From: Dyadobacter chenwenxiniae
Lineage (GTDB): Bacteria; Bacteroidota; Bacteroidia; Cytophagales; Spirosomataceae
NCBI RefSeq assembly: GCF_022869785.1
Contig: NZ_CP094997.1
Coordinates: 6,267,001-6,331,000, forward strand
DNA length: 64,000 nucleotides
Reading direction: 5' to 3'
The translations under genes were made by a program, and so were the position numbers. Positions 19,089 through 27,718 of this stretch are shown piece after piece (positions within the stretch are counted from its first letter, which is position 1; every line of letters starts with the position of its first letter). Under the pieces are notes generated by a model, which ran no database searches, was not told the origin of the DNA, and saw only the letters and a program-made list of their open reading frames with translations.

Positions 19089-21518
19089 TCAAGCATCATC
19101 TCCGCCGCTTGCACTTATTTTCCCAAAACGATACTGGAAAGTCAGGTTGACAAGCCGGTTTGTCTGCTGCCAGAGCGAGTTTTGTGAATATGTGGCCGTA
19201 TTAAGCTGACTTTTGTAAGCTCTCGACAAAAATATGTCCTGCACGTTAAATGAGATTGTTGCCTTTTTTTCCAAAAGCTCCTTTCTGATACCCATATTGG
19301 CAATAAACACACCTTCACGCGTTCCCTGTGCAATGGCTCTTGGCCCTTCATAATTAATGTAGGCCGATGCCTTAAAATCCGCAGGAAGCGTTACAAATGC
19401 ATTCAAATTTCCTGAGTAACTCCAAGTTCTGTTGTCAATCTGAGCAACTTGAGATACTATCTCACTCCGGTAAACCCTGCCGCTTCCATTAATTTTCAGC
19501 ACTTCAAAAATGGTTTGGGAAAAGTCAGTTTCGAGTCCGTAGGAAAGCTCGCGGCCTACATTGGCAAATTGGGTTAATGATATGCCTGTCTCATCAATGG
19601 TCCTGATCCTGGTTATTGCATTGTTGGAATAATCCATGAACAAGGATGGTCCCCAGCCCCCGGACGCTTCATAATTGGAATAACCCATTTCGGCCTTGTG
19701 TGTAAATTCGGGTTTCAGGGATGTATTTCCGGATTGAATGTTTCGTGGATCCGAGACGTCGGTGTAAGGATTGAGCCAATCCGCTTCCGGACGTTGCACG
19801 CGGCGGCTGTAATTGAGCTTCAACTGTGCTGTTTCACCCAATTTCCTGGTCAGCGCAAGGCTAGGCACCAGCGTAAGGAAATGCACATTGAATGCACGGT
19901 TAATGCTTATTTGATTAATATCCTGGTTATAGTCCGTCACACGCAATCCCGCGCGCATGCCCCAAAGGTCTGTTTTTTGGGAAAAGGTCATGAATCCCGT
20001 GTAAGTCGCGTCTTTGTAGCCAAACACATTGCTAATGTTCGGGTCGAAAACGTAGCTTCCGGTTTCCTTTGACATATTGTAAAAGGCGTTGGTGTTGTCG
20101 TTCGCACTCATTCGCGAGCGTAAACCCACTTCCAAAGTTGCTTTTTTGCTGATAGGCCAGGTGTAGTCCGAATTGAGGAATAAAGAATGACGCTTGTTAT
20201 CGCGCAAATTCTGCTGATTGCGCATCAGACTGTCGATCTCGCTTTCCTGGTTATAATAAGATTCGCCGTCCGATTCACCCAGTGAGTAACTGGATGTGAA
20301 TGTAAGCTGATGGTCTTTCTCGTCGAACTTTTTGCGGTAATCCAGGTTAAAATTCAGGTTTTCACCATTCCCTTTACTATTATTAAGGCGGCTGAACGTT
20401 TCGGTTGCATTACCCGAAGAGAAGCTGGTTTCATTTAAAAGGTTGCTGTTATTACGGCTCTGGTCACGCGAATAGTTCACGCCTACTTCCAGTGAATTTT
20501 TATCATTGATATCATAGTTGACGCCAATCCGCCCAAAGGCATTTTTTCCTTTGTTACCGCCCGTTCCGTTTTGTTCGAGGTGGGAGGTGTTTTCAGAGAT
20601 AAAATTGTCGCGACTCAGATTTCTTTTCCACGTCATGTTTCTGGATTGCCCGCTTAGCGAAGCGTTTACGCCTACTTTACCTATGCGATAGCTAATGTTC
20701 CCCGATGCGCTATGGTTATTCTTGTTTCCCAGACTTGCACGCAAACCGCCGTTTGTGCCGCGTATTTTCGTCTTTTTGGTGATAATGTCAATAACACCCG
20801 AAGCGCCCTCGCCTTCGTATTTCGCAGAAGGCGTTGTCATTACATCAATGCGTTCAATCAGGTTTGCAGGAAAAGATTGCAGAATGGTCGGCAAGTCGCT
20901 GCCGTATAAATTTGAAGGTTTGCCATCGATCAGGACGACCACATTGCCTTTGCCTCGAACTTGCGGATTTCCATTCTCATCCAGCGAAACGGCCGGCACT
21001 TTTTCCAGCAGGTCGCTCACATTGTTGCTGGTGGCCAGCATATCCTTGCCAATATTGACGATCTTCTTGTCAATGTCGTCCACGATCATGCTTTTCTCGC
21101 CTTTGACGATCACCTCATTCAGTTTTTGCGCTTCCGGAAGGACGGTAATGTTGCCCAAGTCCAGCAAGTTGGCCTCGGCTGAAACATTGATGTTCGGGAC
21201 AAATAATGTCTGATAACCCATGTTGGTAACCCGTAGCACGTATTTCCCCGGCGTAACATTGGCGATGCTGAACACGCCGTTTTCATCGGCAACGCTTCCA
21301 CTTGCTAATGAAGAATCTTTGGAAGCCAGCAACGCAATCGTGGCAAAACTGACGCCCACATTGCCGGGCGATTCCACAATTTTTCCGACAAGCTTACCGC
21401 CGTCTACGTACCCGTTTTTTGTGCCAAAAATAGGACTGGCAGAAACTTTGATAGAAGCAGAAAAGAAGAAACTGAGTAGAAAAAGGGCAAAAAAGTTAAG
21501 AAACGGAGTTCTTTTCAC
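19089..21518 (-). CDS. TonB-dependent outer-membrane receptor (CarboxypepD_reg / OMP_b-brl_3 type)
   Basis: An outer-membrane gated channel of 809 residues. After a signal peptide come a carboxypeptidase-regulatory-like beta-sandwich (residues ~45-130: GKIVESPGNVGVSFATIALLA ...), a plug domain (~140-250: VIVKGEK ... VPAVSLDENGNPQVRGKGNVVVLIDG) and a barrel of ~550 residues of the 'outer membrane beta-barrel family' found in many Bacteroidota. It is not an obvious SusC: it is short, it has no TonB box that I can place with confidence, and no SusD gene follows. The substrate is unknown; no metal or vitamin gene is nearby. It is followed by its own terminator and appears monocistronic. Confidence 0.88.
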   Translation of the reverse strand: MKRTPFLNFFALFLLSFFFSASIKVSASPIFGTKNGYVDGGKLVGKIVESPGNVGVSFATIALLASKDSSLASGSVADENGVFSIANVTPGKYVLRVTNMGYQTLFVPNINVSAEANLLDLGNITVLPEAQKLNEVIVKGEKSMIVDDIDKKIVNIGKDMLATSNNVSDLLEKVPAVSLDENGNPQVRGKGNVVVLIDGKPSNLYGSDLPTILQSFPANLIERIDVMTTPSAKYEGEGASGVIDIITKKTKIRGTNGGLRASLGNKNNHSASGNISYRIGKVGVNASLSGQSRNMTWKRNLSRDNFISENTSHLEQNGTGGNKGKNAFGRIGVNYDINDKNSLEVGVNYSRDQSRNNSNLLNETSFSSGNATETFSRLNNSKGNGENLNFNLDYRKKFDEKDHQLTFTSSYSLGESDGESYYNQESEIDSLMRNQQNLRDNKRHSLFLNSDYTWPISKKATLEVGLRSRMSANDNTNAFYNMSKETGSYVFDPNISNVFGYKDATYTGFMTFSQKTDLWGMRAGLRVTDYNQDINQISINRAFNVHFLTLVPSLALTRKLGETAQLKLNYSRRVQRPEADWLNPYTDVSDPRNIQSGNTSLKPEFTHKAEMGYSNYEASGGWGPSLFMDYSNNAITRIRTIDETGISLTQFANVGRELSYGLETDFSQTIFEVLKINGSGRVYRSEIVSQVAQIDNRTWSYSGNLNAFVTLPADFKASAYINYEGPRAIAQGTREGVFIANMGIRKELLEKKATISFNVQDIFLSRAYKSQLNTATYSQNSLWQQTNRLVNLTFQYRFGKISASGGDDA

Positions 21519-21718
21519 GGGTATAGGTTTTAGATTTTTATTAGGAGTTAAGTTATTTAATTGGTAATTGAGGCGTGTGTTTTGGATAAAACCGGGTTCG
21601 CTAAAAGCTAATCCAACAATCCAGGCAGGAACATTTTTAACGCGCAGTATATCTGATTAATTACATAAAATTATAAAAAAATTAAGAATATGGCAGACGA
21701 ATATTCAAGGGGCGTCGG

Positions 21719-21735
21719 TACCAATCTTATTGGTA
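21719..21735. promoter_or_regulatory. Palindrome, candidate operator of the RelE-type toxin-antitoxin operon
   Basis: A perfect inverted repeat TACCAAT-ctt-ATTGGTA lies 50 bases before the antitoxin start. Short palindromes in this place commonly bind the antitoxin or toxin-antitoxin complex for autoregulation. Position and symmetry are seen; binding is inferred. Confidence 0.4.
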
Positions 21736-21785
21736 TTAAAAATTAATGTTCCGATCTTTACTAACCAACTAATAAAGTCTGTTGT

Positions 21786-21986
21786 ATGAATGTGCAATTT
21801 GTGTCAAATTCAAAAGGTAAGGTCACTGCTGTTCAGTTACCTTTGAAAGAATGGCAGGAAGTTGAGCGAAAGCTCGAAGCTTTTAATATGGCTGCCAGCA
21901 TCAAGTCTGGCGTTGAGGAAATGCAGCAAATTGAAAAAGGGGAATTGAAGGCCAAAACATTGGAAGAATTCCTTCATGAACTTTGA
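21786..21986 (+). CDS. Putative antitoxin of a type II toxin-antitoxin module
   Basis: A 66-residue acidic, mostly helical protein directly upstream of a RelE/ParE-type toxin and overlapping it by 11 bases, the usual arrangement for an antitoxin gene. An N-terminal short strand region (VQFVSNSKGKVTAVQLPLKEWQEV) resembles the start of antitoxins that use a 'p.eew..l' segment. A helical tail (VEEMQQIEKGELKAKTLEEFLHEL) could wrap around the toxin. No family is recognised with certainty; assignment comes mainly from gene order. Confidence 0.7.
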   Translation: MNVQFVSNSKGKVTAVQLPLKEWQEVERKLEAFNMAASIKSGVEEMQQIEKGELKAKTLEEFLHEL

Positions 21987-22308
21987 GATAATTGCAACTC
22001 CTCATTTTCAGAGAGAGTTTAAGAAACTGCTAAAAAAATTCCCTTCTCTTCATTCGGACATTCTTACTTTGTCGAAAACGCTTCGTGATAATCCAATAAC
22101 AGGGAACGAAGTATTCAAGAATTGTTACAAGATACGGTTTGCCATCAAAAGCAAAGGAAAAGGTAAAAGCGGCGGAGGAAGGCTGATTACTTACGTTCAG
22201 GTGACGAACGGGAGAGTATATTTACTGGCAATCTTCGACAAGTCGGAAAAAGAAAACGTGACAGACGCATACTTGAAACAATTGCTGAAGGAATTGCTCG
22301 CATTGTAA
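21976..22308 (+). CDS. RelE/ParE-family toxin
   Basis: A 110-residue toxin candidate with the RelE/ParE fold order: a helical hairpin (HFQREFKKLLKKFPSLHSDILTLSKTL), then the strand core NCYKIRFAIKSKGKGKSGGGRLITYVQVTNGRVYLLAIFDKSEKENVTDAYLKQLL. The 'kGkSGGgRvity..~~~~lLaiFdKSekenis' segment is typical of the RelE-like group that cleaves mRNA on the ribosome in some members. It overlaps the antitoxin gene, and a third small gene begins 10 bases after its stop. Whether it cuts mRNA or poisons gyrase is not evident from the sequence. Confidence 0.85.
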   Translation: MNFEIIATPHFQREFKKLLKKFPSLHSDILTLSKTLRDNPITGNEVFKNCYKIRFAIKSKGKGKSGGGRLITYVQVTNGRVYLLAIFDKSEKENVTDAYLKQLLKELLAL

Positions 22309-22318
22309 CCGCTAACAT

Positions 22319-22522
22319 ATGGAAAAGAAAAGAGTTATCACCTTTTATCAAGATAAAAGCGAGCCTTATTTCCAGGCGATGCTGGATGGTATGAAGGAAA
22401 GTCCGGAGGAACGTTTTATTAAATTTTTCGAAAATAAAGCAAAAATGGACGCTTTTCTTGGACTTGTAAAACCCAAAGGATCTCGCCGTACACTCACAAT
22501 TCAAAAACCAGAATGGATTTAG
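22319..22522 (+). CDS. Small conserved-looking protein of unknown function, third gene of the toxin-antitoxin operon
   Basis: A 67-residue protein (MEKKRVITFYQDKSEPYFQ..., ending TIQKPEWI) that follows the toxin after 10 bases on the same strand. It contains a 'SPEERFIKFFENKAKMDAFL' helix. I recall similar 'spEERf' small proteins preceding minimal nucleotidyltransferase genes in Bacteroidota, but this cannot be verified here. A short frame overlapping its end (ATG at 22513) may be what is left of such a partner. Function unknown. Confidence 0.6.
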   Translation: MEKKRVITFYQDKSEPYFQAMLDGMKESPEERFIKFFENKAKMDAFLGLVKPKGSRRTLTIQKPEWI

Positions 22523-22638
22523 AAACAGTGGAGTTAGTCCAGTTCTATTAACCCGTCGGCCACAGGATCTTCGACGCTATGATTGATGATTTTCTGAGGT
22601 TGCAAAACGACACAGGTAGCCAAGTGAATAAAGGTTAA
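22513..22638 (+). pseudogene. Possible decayed gene remnant after the third toxin-antitoxin gene
   Basis: An ATG overlapping the end of the preceding gene opens a frame that stops after 12 codons. Reading continues in the same frame for 28 further codons with a protein-like composition (HRIFDAMIDDFLRLQND) before a second stop. The overlap style suggests a formerly coupled gene reduced by an internal deletion and a stop. The evidence is only frame continuity; it could be chance. Confidence 0.2.
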
Positions 22639-22695
22639 CAAATAAAAATCCTGCAACCAACAGAGCCTTCTTCTGAAAGATCATATTTTTGCAGG

Positions 22696-23727
22696 ATGTA
22701 TAAAATTCTCATTTCCCCTATACTTTTCCTGTTTGATGCGGAGCGCATCCATTACTTTGTCTGTGAACTGTTACAGTTTGCTTTTAAAATCCCTTTTGTC
22801 CCTCAAATTTTAAGATCCCTTTATACATACGATCACCCGGACCTGGTTCAGGAAGTGGCCGGGCTAAAATTTCGCAACCCTGTAGGACTGGCTGCCGGAT
22901 TTGACAAGAATGCCGAAATGGTGGATGAGCTGGAAGCTTTGGGCTTTGGATTTATCGAGATCGGGACGGTTACGCCGCGGCCGCAGCCAGGCAATGAGAA
23001 GCCTCGCTTATTCAGGCTGAAAAAAGATAAAGCGCTCATTAACAGAATGGGTTTCAATAATAAGGGTGCAGCTGTCGCGGCGGCGAAACTCGCTAACCGC
23101 AAATCAAAAATCCTTGTTGGCGGGAACATTGGAAAAAATAAGGATACACCAAATGATAAGGCGCTGGACGATTACCTGATCTGTTTCAGGCAGTTGTTTG
23201 ATGTTGTCGATTATTTCGTTGTCAATGTAAGCTCGCCCAACACGCCCGGATTACGGGATTTACAGGAAAAAGAACCGCTTACTGCGCTGCTGCGCGAACT
23301 TCAAAAAAAGAATACTGAAAAATTTAATCCAAAACCCATATTTTTAAAGATTGCCCCGGACCTGACTTTAAGCCAGCTGGACGATATTATTGACATTGTA
23401 AAAGAAACCGGGATCGCTGGCGTTATCGCTACCAACACCACAATCAGCCGCGCAGACCTTCGGACGAGCCAGGCTGAGATTGAAGCAGCAGGGGCGGGTG
23501 GATTAAGCGGTGCGCCACTTGCACACCGCGCGACGGAAGTAATTCGTTACATTTGTGATAAGTCCAACCATGCATTTCCAGTGATCGGAGTCGGCGGGAT
23601 AGGTTCGGCGAAGGAAGCCATTGACAAGAAAAACGCAGGAGCGAGCTTACTGCAACTATACACAGGATTTATATATGAAGGGCCGGGTTTGGTAAAGGAC
23701 ATTTGCAAATCATTGGTCAGAAAGTAA
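22696..23727 (+). CDS. pyrD: Dihydroorotate dehydrogenase (quinone), class 2
   Basis: Oxidises dihydroorotate to orotate in pyrimidine synthesis and passes electrons to the quinone pool at the inner membrane. The 343 residues include the N-terminal amphipathic helix pair of class 2 enzymes (residues 1-40), the FMN-barrel start NPVGLAAGFDKNAEM, GFIEIGTVTPRPQPGN, and the catalytic-serine loop NVSSPNTPGLRDLQ. Phosphate-binding glycines are in GVGGIGSAKEA near the C terminus. The start codon sits inside an inverted repeat and only four bases after a TATTTTTG box, so the message may be nearly leaderless. It is followed after 39 bases by ftsK. Confidence 0.97.
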   Translation: MYKILISPILFLFDAERIHYFVCELLQFAFKIPFVPQILRSLYTYDHPDLVQEVAGLKFRNPVGLAAGFDKNAEMVDELEALGFGFIEIGTVTPRPQPGNEKPRLFRLKKDKALINRMGFNNKGAAVAAAKLANRKSKILVGGNIGKNKDTPNDKALDDYLICFRQLFDVVDYFVVNVSSPNTPGLRDLQEKEPLTALLRELQKKNTEKFNPKPIFLKIAPDLTLSQLDDIIDIVKETGIAGVIATNTTISRADLRTSQAEIEAAGAGGLSGAPLAHRATEVIRYICDKSNHAFPVIGVGGIGSAKEAIDKKNAGASLLQLYTGFIYEGPGLVKDICKSLVRK

Positions 23728-23766
23728 TACACAATACCACTTCACGCATCCCAGAATTGAAGCTAA

Positions 23767-26289
23767 ATGTCAGTAAATAAGCTCAGAGGAAATACTCAGC
23801 GCCAGAAAACAGAAGAAACAAGCAGTCCCGGTTTTAAGATATCATTGGATTGGGACCACATTTTTTCCAATCCGAAGAACATCCTGGCCTGGGGCACTTT
23901 TTTTATCGTGCTCGGCCTCATCATGGAAATTTCTTTCCTATCCTACATCATCTCAGGCCTTTCGGATCAGAGCGTAATTGATGGCCTGGGCCACGAATCC
24001 ATCCGCGACGCAGGGCGACAAACGCGCAATTTCTTTGGCGTGCTCGGTGCCGTTGTTTCCCATTTTTTTGTTTATCGCTGGTTTGGTGTAGGCGCACTTT
24101 TGCTTCCGCTGGTGCCTTTTATTGCCGGTTGGAAGATGGCTTTTGGTAAAGAGCTTTTATCCCTGACCAAAACTACCAAGGAGGTCATTTTCTTTACATT
24201 ATGGCTAAGTGTAATGATGGGGTACGTGGTCCTGATGAGCAATAAGGAAAACACATTGAGTTTCGTTTCGGGTGGCTTTGGTTACATGATCAACGTCGTA
24301 CTTTTTGATTGGTTGAAATGGGGAAGTGTCATTCCGATCATTTTCGCACTTTTTGTGTTCGCTGTTTTCTTTTATGATGCCAAATCTGCGTATGAAGCCT
24401 GGCAACTGAAAAACGCCAGACCAGACATCGGCCCCGAAACAAAAGAAGATTCGGTGCCGGGATCAGAAGAGAAGGTTGTGAGTGAGCAAAGATCATTTAC
24501 ATCGGTTGTGAATGATACATATGACGACGAGGAATTCGTAGCCGACGAAAAAGCGGAGCCCGTAAAACCGGCTGTTGAGCTCGAAACCGTGCCGCGGATT
24601 GAAGTCGTTACCAATGCGGCTCCGGTCATGCCAATTCCTGTTACGCCGGCTCCTGCAACGCCGCTTAAATTGGAACTTGAAGTGGAGGATACAACTATTC
24701 ATTCCAATGGTCAGGCAGATGAAGAGGAGTTTGAAGACGAGGACATCAATGCAACGGTTCTGCGAGAGTTTGGCCAGTATGACCCCATGCTGGACTTGCC
24801 GACTTACCAATTTCCAAGTATTGGCCTGCTGAATGATGCGGTGGATAATCAGCATGAAAAAGTAAGTCAGGAAGAGCTGGAAAGTAACAAAACGAGGATC
24901 GTTGACACGCTCGGTAGTTACGGGATCAATATTTCCAAGATCAAGGCCACGATCGGGCCGACTGTTACATTGTACGAGATTATCCCGGAAGCCGGGGTCA
25001 GGATCTCGAAAATCAAGAATCTGGAAGGTGACATTGCGTTGAGTTTGGCAGCACTTGGAATCCGGATCATTGCGCCTATGCCCGGCCGCGGAACAATCGG
25101 GATTGAAGTGCCTAACAAGAACCGGGAGACGGTTTTTATCCGCTCTGTTCTGTCCAACGAAAAATTCATCAAGGCGAATTACGATTTGCCCATTGTTTTG
25201 GGAAAAACAATTTCGAACGACATCCATATCGTTGACTTGGCAAAAATGCCTCACTTGCTGATGGCCGGTGCAACAGGGCAGGGAAAGTCCGTCGGATTGA
25301 ATGTTATTTTGGCTTCGCTGATCTATAAAAAGCATCCGGCTGAGTTGAAATTTGTCCTTGTGGATCCTAAAAAAGTCGAGCTTACATTGTTCAACAAACT
25401 GGAAAGGCACTTCCTGGCCAAGCTCCCCAATGCGGATGAAGCAATCATTACCGATACTAAAAAGGTAATTTTTACACTGAATTCGTTGTGTATAGAAATG
25501 GATTCGCGTTACGATCTGCTGAAAGAAGCATCGGTTCGTAACCTGAAAGAATACAATGCCAAGTTTGCCCAAAGGCGTCTCAATCCCGAAAAAGGACATC
25601 GCTTCCTTCCTTACATTGTGCTCGTGATCGATGAGCTAGCAGATTTGATGATGACAGCTGGCAAAGAAGTGGAAACACCGATTGCGCGACTTGCCCAGCT
25701 TGCGCGTGCCGTTGGTATTCACTTGGTTGTTGCCACGCAACGTCCTTCGGTCAAGGTCATCACAGGTCTTATCAAAGCCAACTTTCCAGCTCGTTTATCT
25801 TTCCGCGTAACTTCCAGCATCGACTCCCGTACCATCCTCGATATGGGTGGCGCTGAACAGCTCGTGGGACAAGGTGACATGCTTTTGGCGATAAATTCTG
25901 AGGTAATCCGTTTACAATGCCCTTTCATTGATACAAGAGAAATTGAGGACGTTTGCGAGTTTATAGGTGCCCAAAGAGGTTACGACGATGCCTATGCATT
26001 GCCGGAATACGAAGGCGAGGATGCGTCAGAGGGCAAGGCAGACCTTAATCCGGATGATTTTGACGGCTTACTGCCAGATGCGGCCAGGCTTATTGTCACC
26101 CACCAGCAGGGAAGCACATCATTGATCCAGCGCAAAATGAAGCTTGGCTATAACCGCGCCGGCAGGATCATGGATCAGCTCGAATTGCTGGGCGTGGTCG
26201 GTCCGTTTACCGGAAGTAAGGCGCGTGATGTGATGTTCCACGATCTGAGCGGTCTGGAAGAACACCTTCGGATGAGAGGCTTGATCTAG
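23767..26289 (+). CDS. ftsK: DNA translocase FtsK/SpoIIIE
   Basis: Septum-located motor that pumps chromosome termini and activates dimer resolution. It has 840 residues. Four membrane helices lie in residues ~35-205, followed by an acidic/proline-rich linker of ~150 residues (short compared with E. coli) and the RecA-like motor. The Walker A motif GATGQGKS is at residues 501-508 and Walker B LVIDE around 619-623. A C-terminal gamma winged-helix domain (~770-838: AARLIVTHQQGSTSLIQRKMKLGYNRAGRIMDQLE) recognises polar DNA motifs. lolA follows after 93 bases, the same neighbour as in many gammaproteobacteria. Confidence 0.97.
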   Translation: MSVNKLRGNTQRQKTEETSSPGFKISLDWDHIFSNPKNILAWGTFFIVLGLIMEISFLSYIISGLSDQSVIDGLGHESIRDAGRQTRNFFGVLGAVVSHFFVYRWFGVGALLLPLVPFIAGWKMAFGKELLSLTKTTKEVIFFTLWLSVMMGYVVLMSNKENTLSFVSGGFGYMINVVLFDWLKWGSVIPIIFALFVFAVFFYDAKSAYEAWQLKNARPDIGPETKEDSVPGSEEKVVSEQRSFTSVVNDTYDDEEFVADEKAEPVKPAVELETVPRIEVVTNAAPVMPIPVTPAPATPLKLELEVEDTTIHSNGQADEEEFEDEDINATVLREFGQYDPMLDLPTYQFPSIGLLNDAVDNQHEKVSQEELESNKTRIVDTLGSYGINISKIKATIGPTVTLYEIIPEAGVRISKIKNLEGDIALSLAALGIRIIAPMPGRGTIGIEVPNKNRETVFIRSVLSNEKFIKANYDLPIVLGKTISNDIHIVDLAKMPHLLMAGATGQGKSVGLNVILASLIYKKHPAELKFVLVDPKKVELTLFNKLERHFLAKLPNADEAIITDTKKVIFTLNSLCIEMDSRYDLLKEASVRNLKEYNAKFAQRRLNPEKGHRFLPYIVLVIDELADLMMTAGKEVETPIARLAQLARAVGIHLVVATQRPSVKVITGLIKANFPARLSFRVTSSIDSRTILDMGGAEQLVGQGDMLLAINSEVIRLQCPFIDTREIEDVCEFIGAQRGYDDAYALPEYEGEDASEGKADLNPDDFDGLLPDAARLIVTHQQGSTSLIQRKMKLGYNRAGRIMDQLELLGVVGPFTGSKARDVMFHDLSGLEEHLRMRGLI

Positions 26290-26382
26290 CCATTAAACCA
26301 TCCTGATTACAATTGGTCTAAAATTTGTAACAAGACTGTTTCACGCCCTTTATTTAACTTATTAAGAACTAAAACATTTAAT

Positions 26383-27030
26383 ATGAAAAGTTTCAGAATT
26401 AGTGCCTGTTTCTTCGCAGCAATGGTAATCTTGGGCTCGGCCACATCGGCCAGTGCTCAGGGAGACAAAAAATCGTCAGCCATTCTGGAAGCGATGAGCA
26501 ACAAATACCAGAAAATAAAATCCTTCAAGGCTGTATTTACTTACACGCCGGAAGGCGGCAAGCCGCTTAAAGGAGAAGCAACAGTGAAAGGGACGAAGTT
26601 CAGGTTGAAAATGGCTGGTCAGGAGATTTTTAATGATGGTAAGCTGATGGCCACATACATTAAGGAAACCAACGAAGTTAATCTTCAGGATTTTGATCCA
26701 ACGGCAACAGGCGATTTGGACCCAACAAAAATTTATACGGCGTATAAGAAAGGGTTTAAATATGCCTTTCTGAAAGAAGAAAAAGAAGGTGCGAAGTCGC
26801 TGGAAGTAGTGGAACTGACGCCGACCAAGAAGGATAGCCAGGTGAACAAAGTGCAGATTGCAGTGAACAAGGCCGATAAGTCTATCAACAGTTGGACAAT
26901 ATTCCAGAAAAATGGGCAGGAAGTAACTTATAAAGTGAATGATTTCCAGCCGGACGTTGCAGTTGCCGACAGTTACTTTGCATTTAATTCGAAGCAATAC
27001 CCTGGCGTTGAAGTTGTCGACCTCAGATAA
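26383..27030 (+). CDS. lolA: Outer-membrane lipoprotein carrier protein LolA
   Basis: Periplasmic chaperone that carries lipoproteins from the LolCDE exporter to the outer membrane. A Sec signal peptide ends at about SASAQ (residue 26). The mature 190 residues show the LolA half-barrel pattern, starting with 'LEAMSNKYQKIKSFKAVFTYT', then strands GEATVKGTKFRLKMAGQEIFNDGKLMATYIKETNEV. Its position straight after ftsK supports the call. An intrinsic terminator follows at 27052-27083. Bacteroidota lack a recognisable LolB, so the final insertion step is unknown. Confidence 0.9.
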   Translation: MKSFRISACFFAAMVILGSATSASAQGDKKSSAILEAMSNKYQKIKSFKAVFTYTPEGGKPLKGEATVKGTKFRLKMAGQEIFNDGKLMATYIKETNEVNLQDFDPTATGDLDPTKIYTAYKKGFKYAFLKEEKEGAKSLEVVELTPTKKDSQVNKVQIAVNKADKSINSWTIFQKNGQEVTYKVNDFQPDVAVADSYFAFNSKQYPGVEVVDLR

Positions 27031-27051
27031 TCCATTTAGTCATACAAAAAC

Positions 27052-27083
27052 AAGGCGGCAGAATCTTTTGATCCTGCCGCCTT
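27052..27083 (+). terminator. Intrinsic terminator of lolA
   Basis: A stem AAGGCGGCAG / CTGCCGCCTT, extended by ATC/GAT around a TTTT loop, is followed by TCTTATTTT. It lies between lolA and the convergent DUF2383 gene and may serve both. Confidence 0.8.
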
Positions 27084-27113
27084 TCTTATTTTAAGCAAAT
27101 TGTGCACTGATAA

Positions 27114-27581
27114 TTAATTTACAGCCTGGTGCAAATCCCTGTATTTTTTGATCAGGTTGTGCGATTCAAGCAATTCTGCTTTCTGATTGGCAATGATCTG
27201 TCTGATGTCAACCGGCAGATCCGTATCTGTTGCTAATGCGTCGTCATAAGCTTCCTGGGCTGCATCTTCACCATATTCGCAGCTTTCAAGAACCGAAGTT
27301 CTGTTGTGGCCGGTGAATGTTGCTTTAATGTCCATCCAAACTCTGTAAATTTTTCCCGAGTTCGTAGTGCCTGTTTCGATCTCTCCTCCCAGGTTTATGA
27401 TTTCAGCACTCAGCTCATCAATGTTCTGGCGGCTTTCGTTCGCCATCTTTTGAAAGATGCCTCTCAGGTCGAGATCCATGTCCTCCACTTCATTAATCGC
27501 TCTCTCGTAACCCTCGATACGGTCGTTGTTAATTTTTATCAAGTCATTCAGAACTTCAACAAGATTTTCATTGGTTTCCAT
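27114..27581 (-). CDS. DUF2383 (PA2169-family) four-helix-bundle protein
   Basis: A protein of 155 residues from the preferred start, all helical, with the ferritin-like DUF2383 pattern: NLVEVLNDLIKINNDRIEGYERAI, then FQKMANESRQNIDELSAEI, then CEYGEDAAQEAYDDAL, then IRQIIANQKAELLESHNLIKKYRDL. Such proteins occur with stress-response genes, but their biochemical role is not established. The frame is open to 27626; METNENLVEVL at 27581 fits the family start better than the 15-residue polar extension. It is probably transcribed independently. Confidence 0.85.
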   Translation of the reverse strand: METNENLVEVLNDLIKINNDRIEGYERAINEVEDMDLDLRGIFQKMANESRQNIDELSAEIINLGGEIETGTTNSGKIYRVWMDIKATFTGHNRTSVLESCEYGEDAAQEAYDDALATDTDLPVDIRQIIANQKAELLESHNLIKKYRDLHQAVN

Positions 27582-27718
27582 AACTAAGTCTATTTTAAGT
27601 TTGTGATAAGTATCCGTTATTGACATCAGCCTAAAAATGCTGTGCCATCGTTAATTTGCATGGAAAAGATGTTTCAGAGATTTCGGGCTGAACGTATATG
27701 TAGTTCTTTTTGCACTTA

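Noticed and set aside
19089..21518. SusC of a polysaccharide utilisation locus
   Set aside because: No SusD gene follows, the protein is shorter than SusC, and no glycosidase is adjacent.
24493..25599. Long 368-codon minus-strand frame
   Set aside because: It is a shadow of ftsK, whose domains are intact on the plus strand; its product is rich in Asn, Gln, Arg and His without any recognisable fold.
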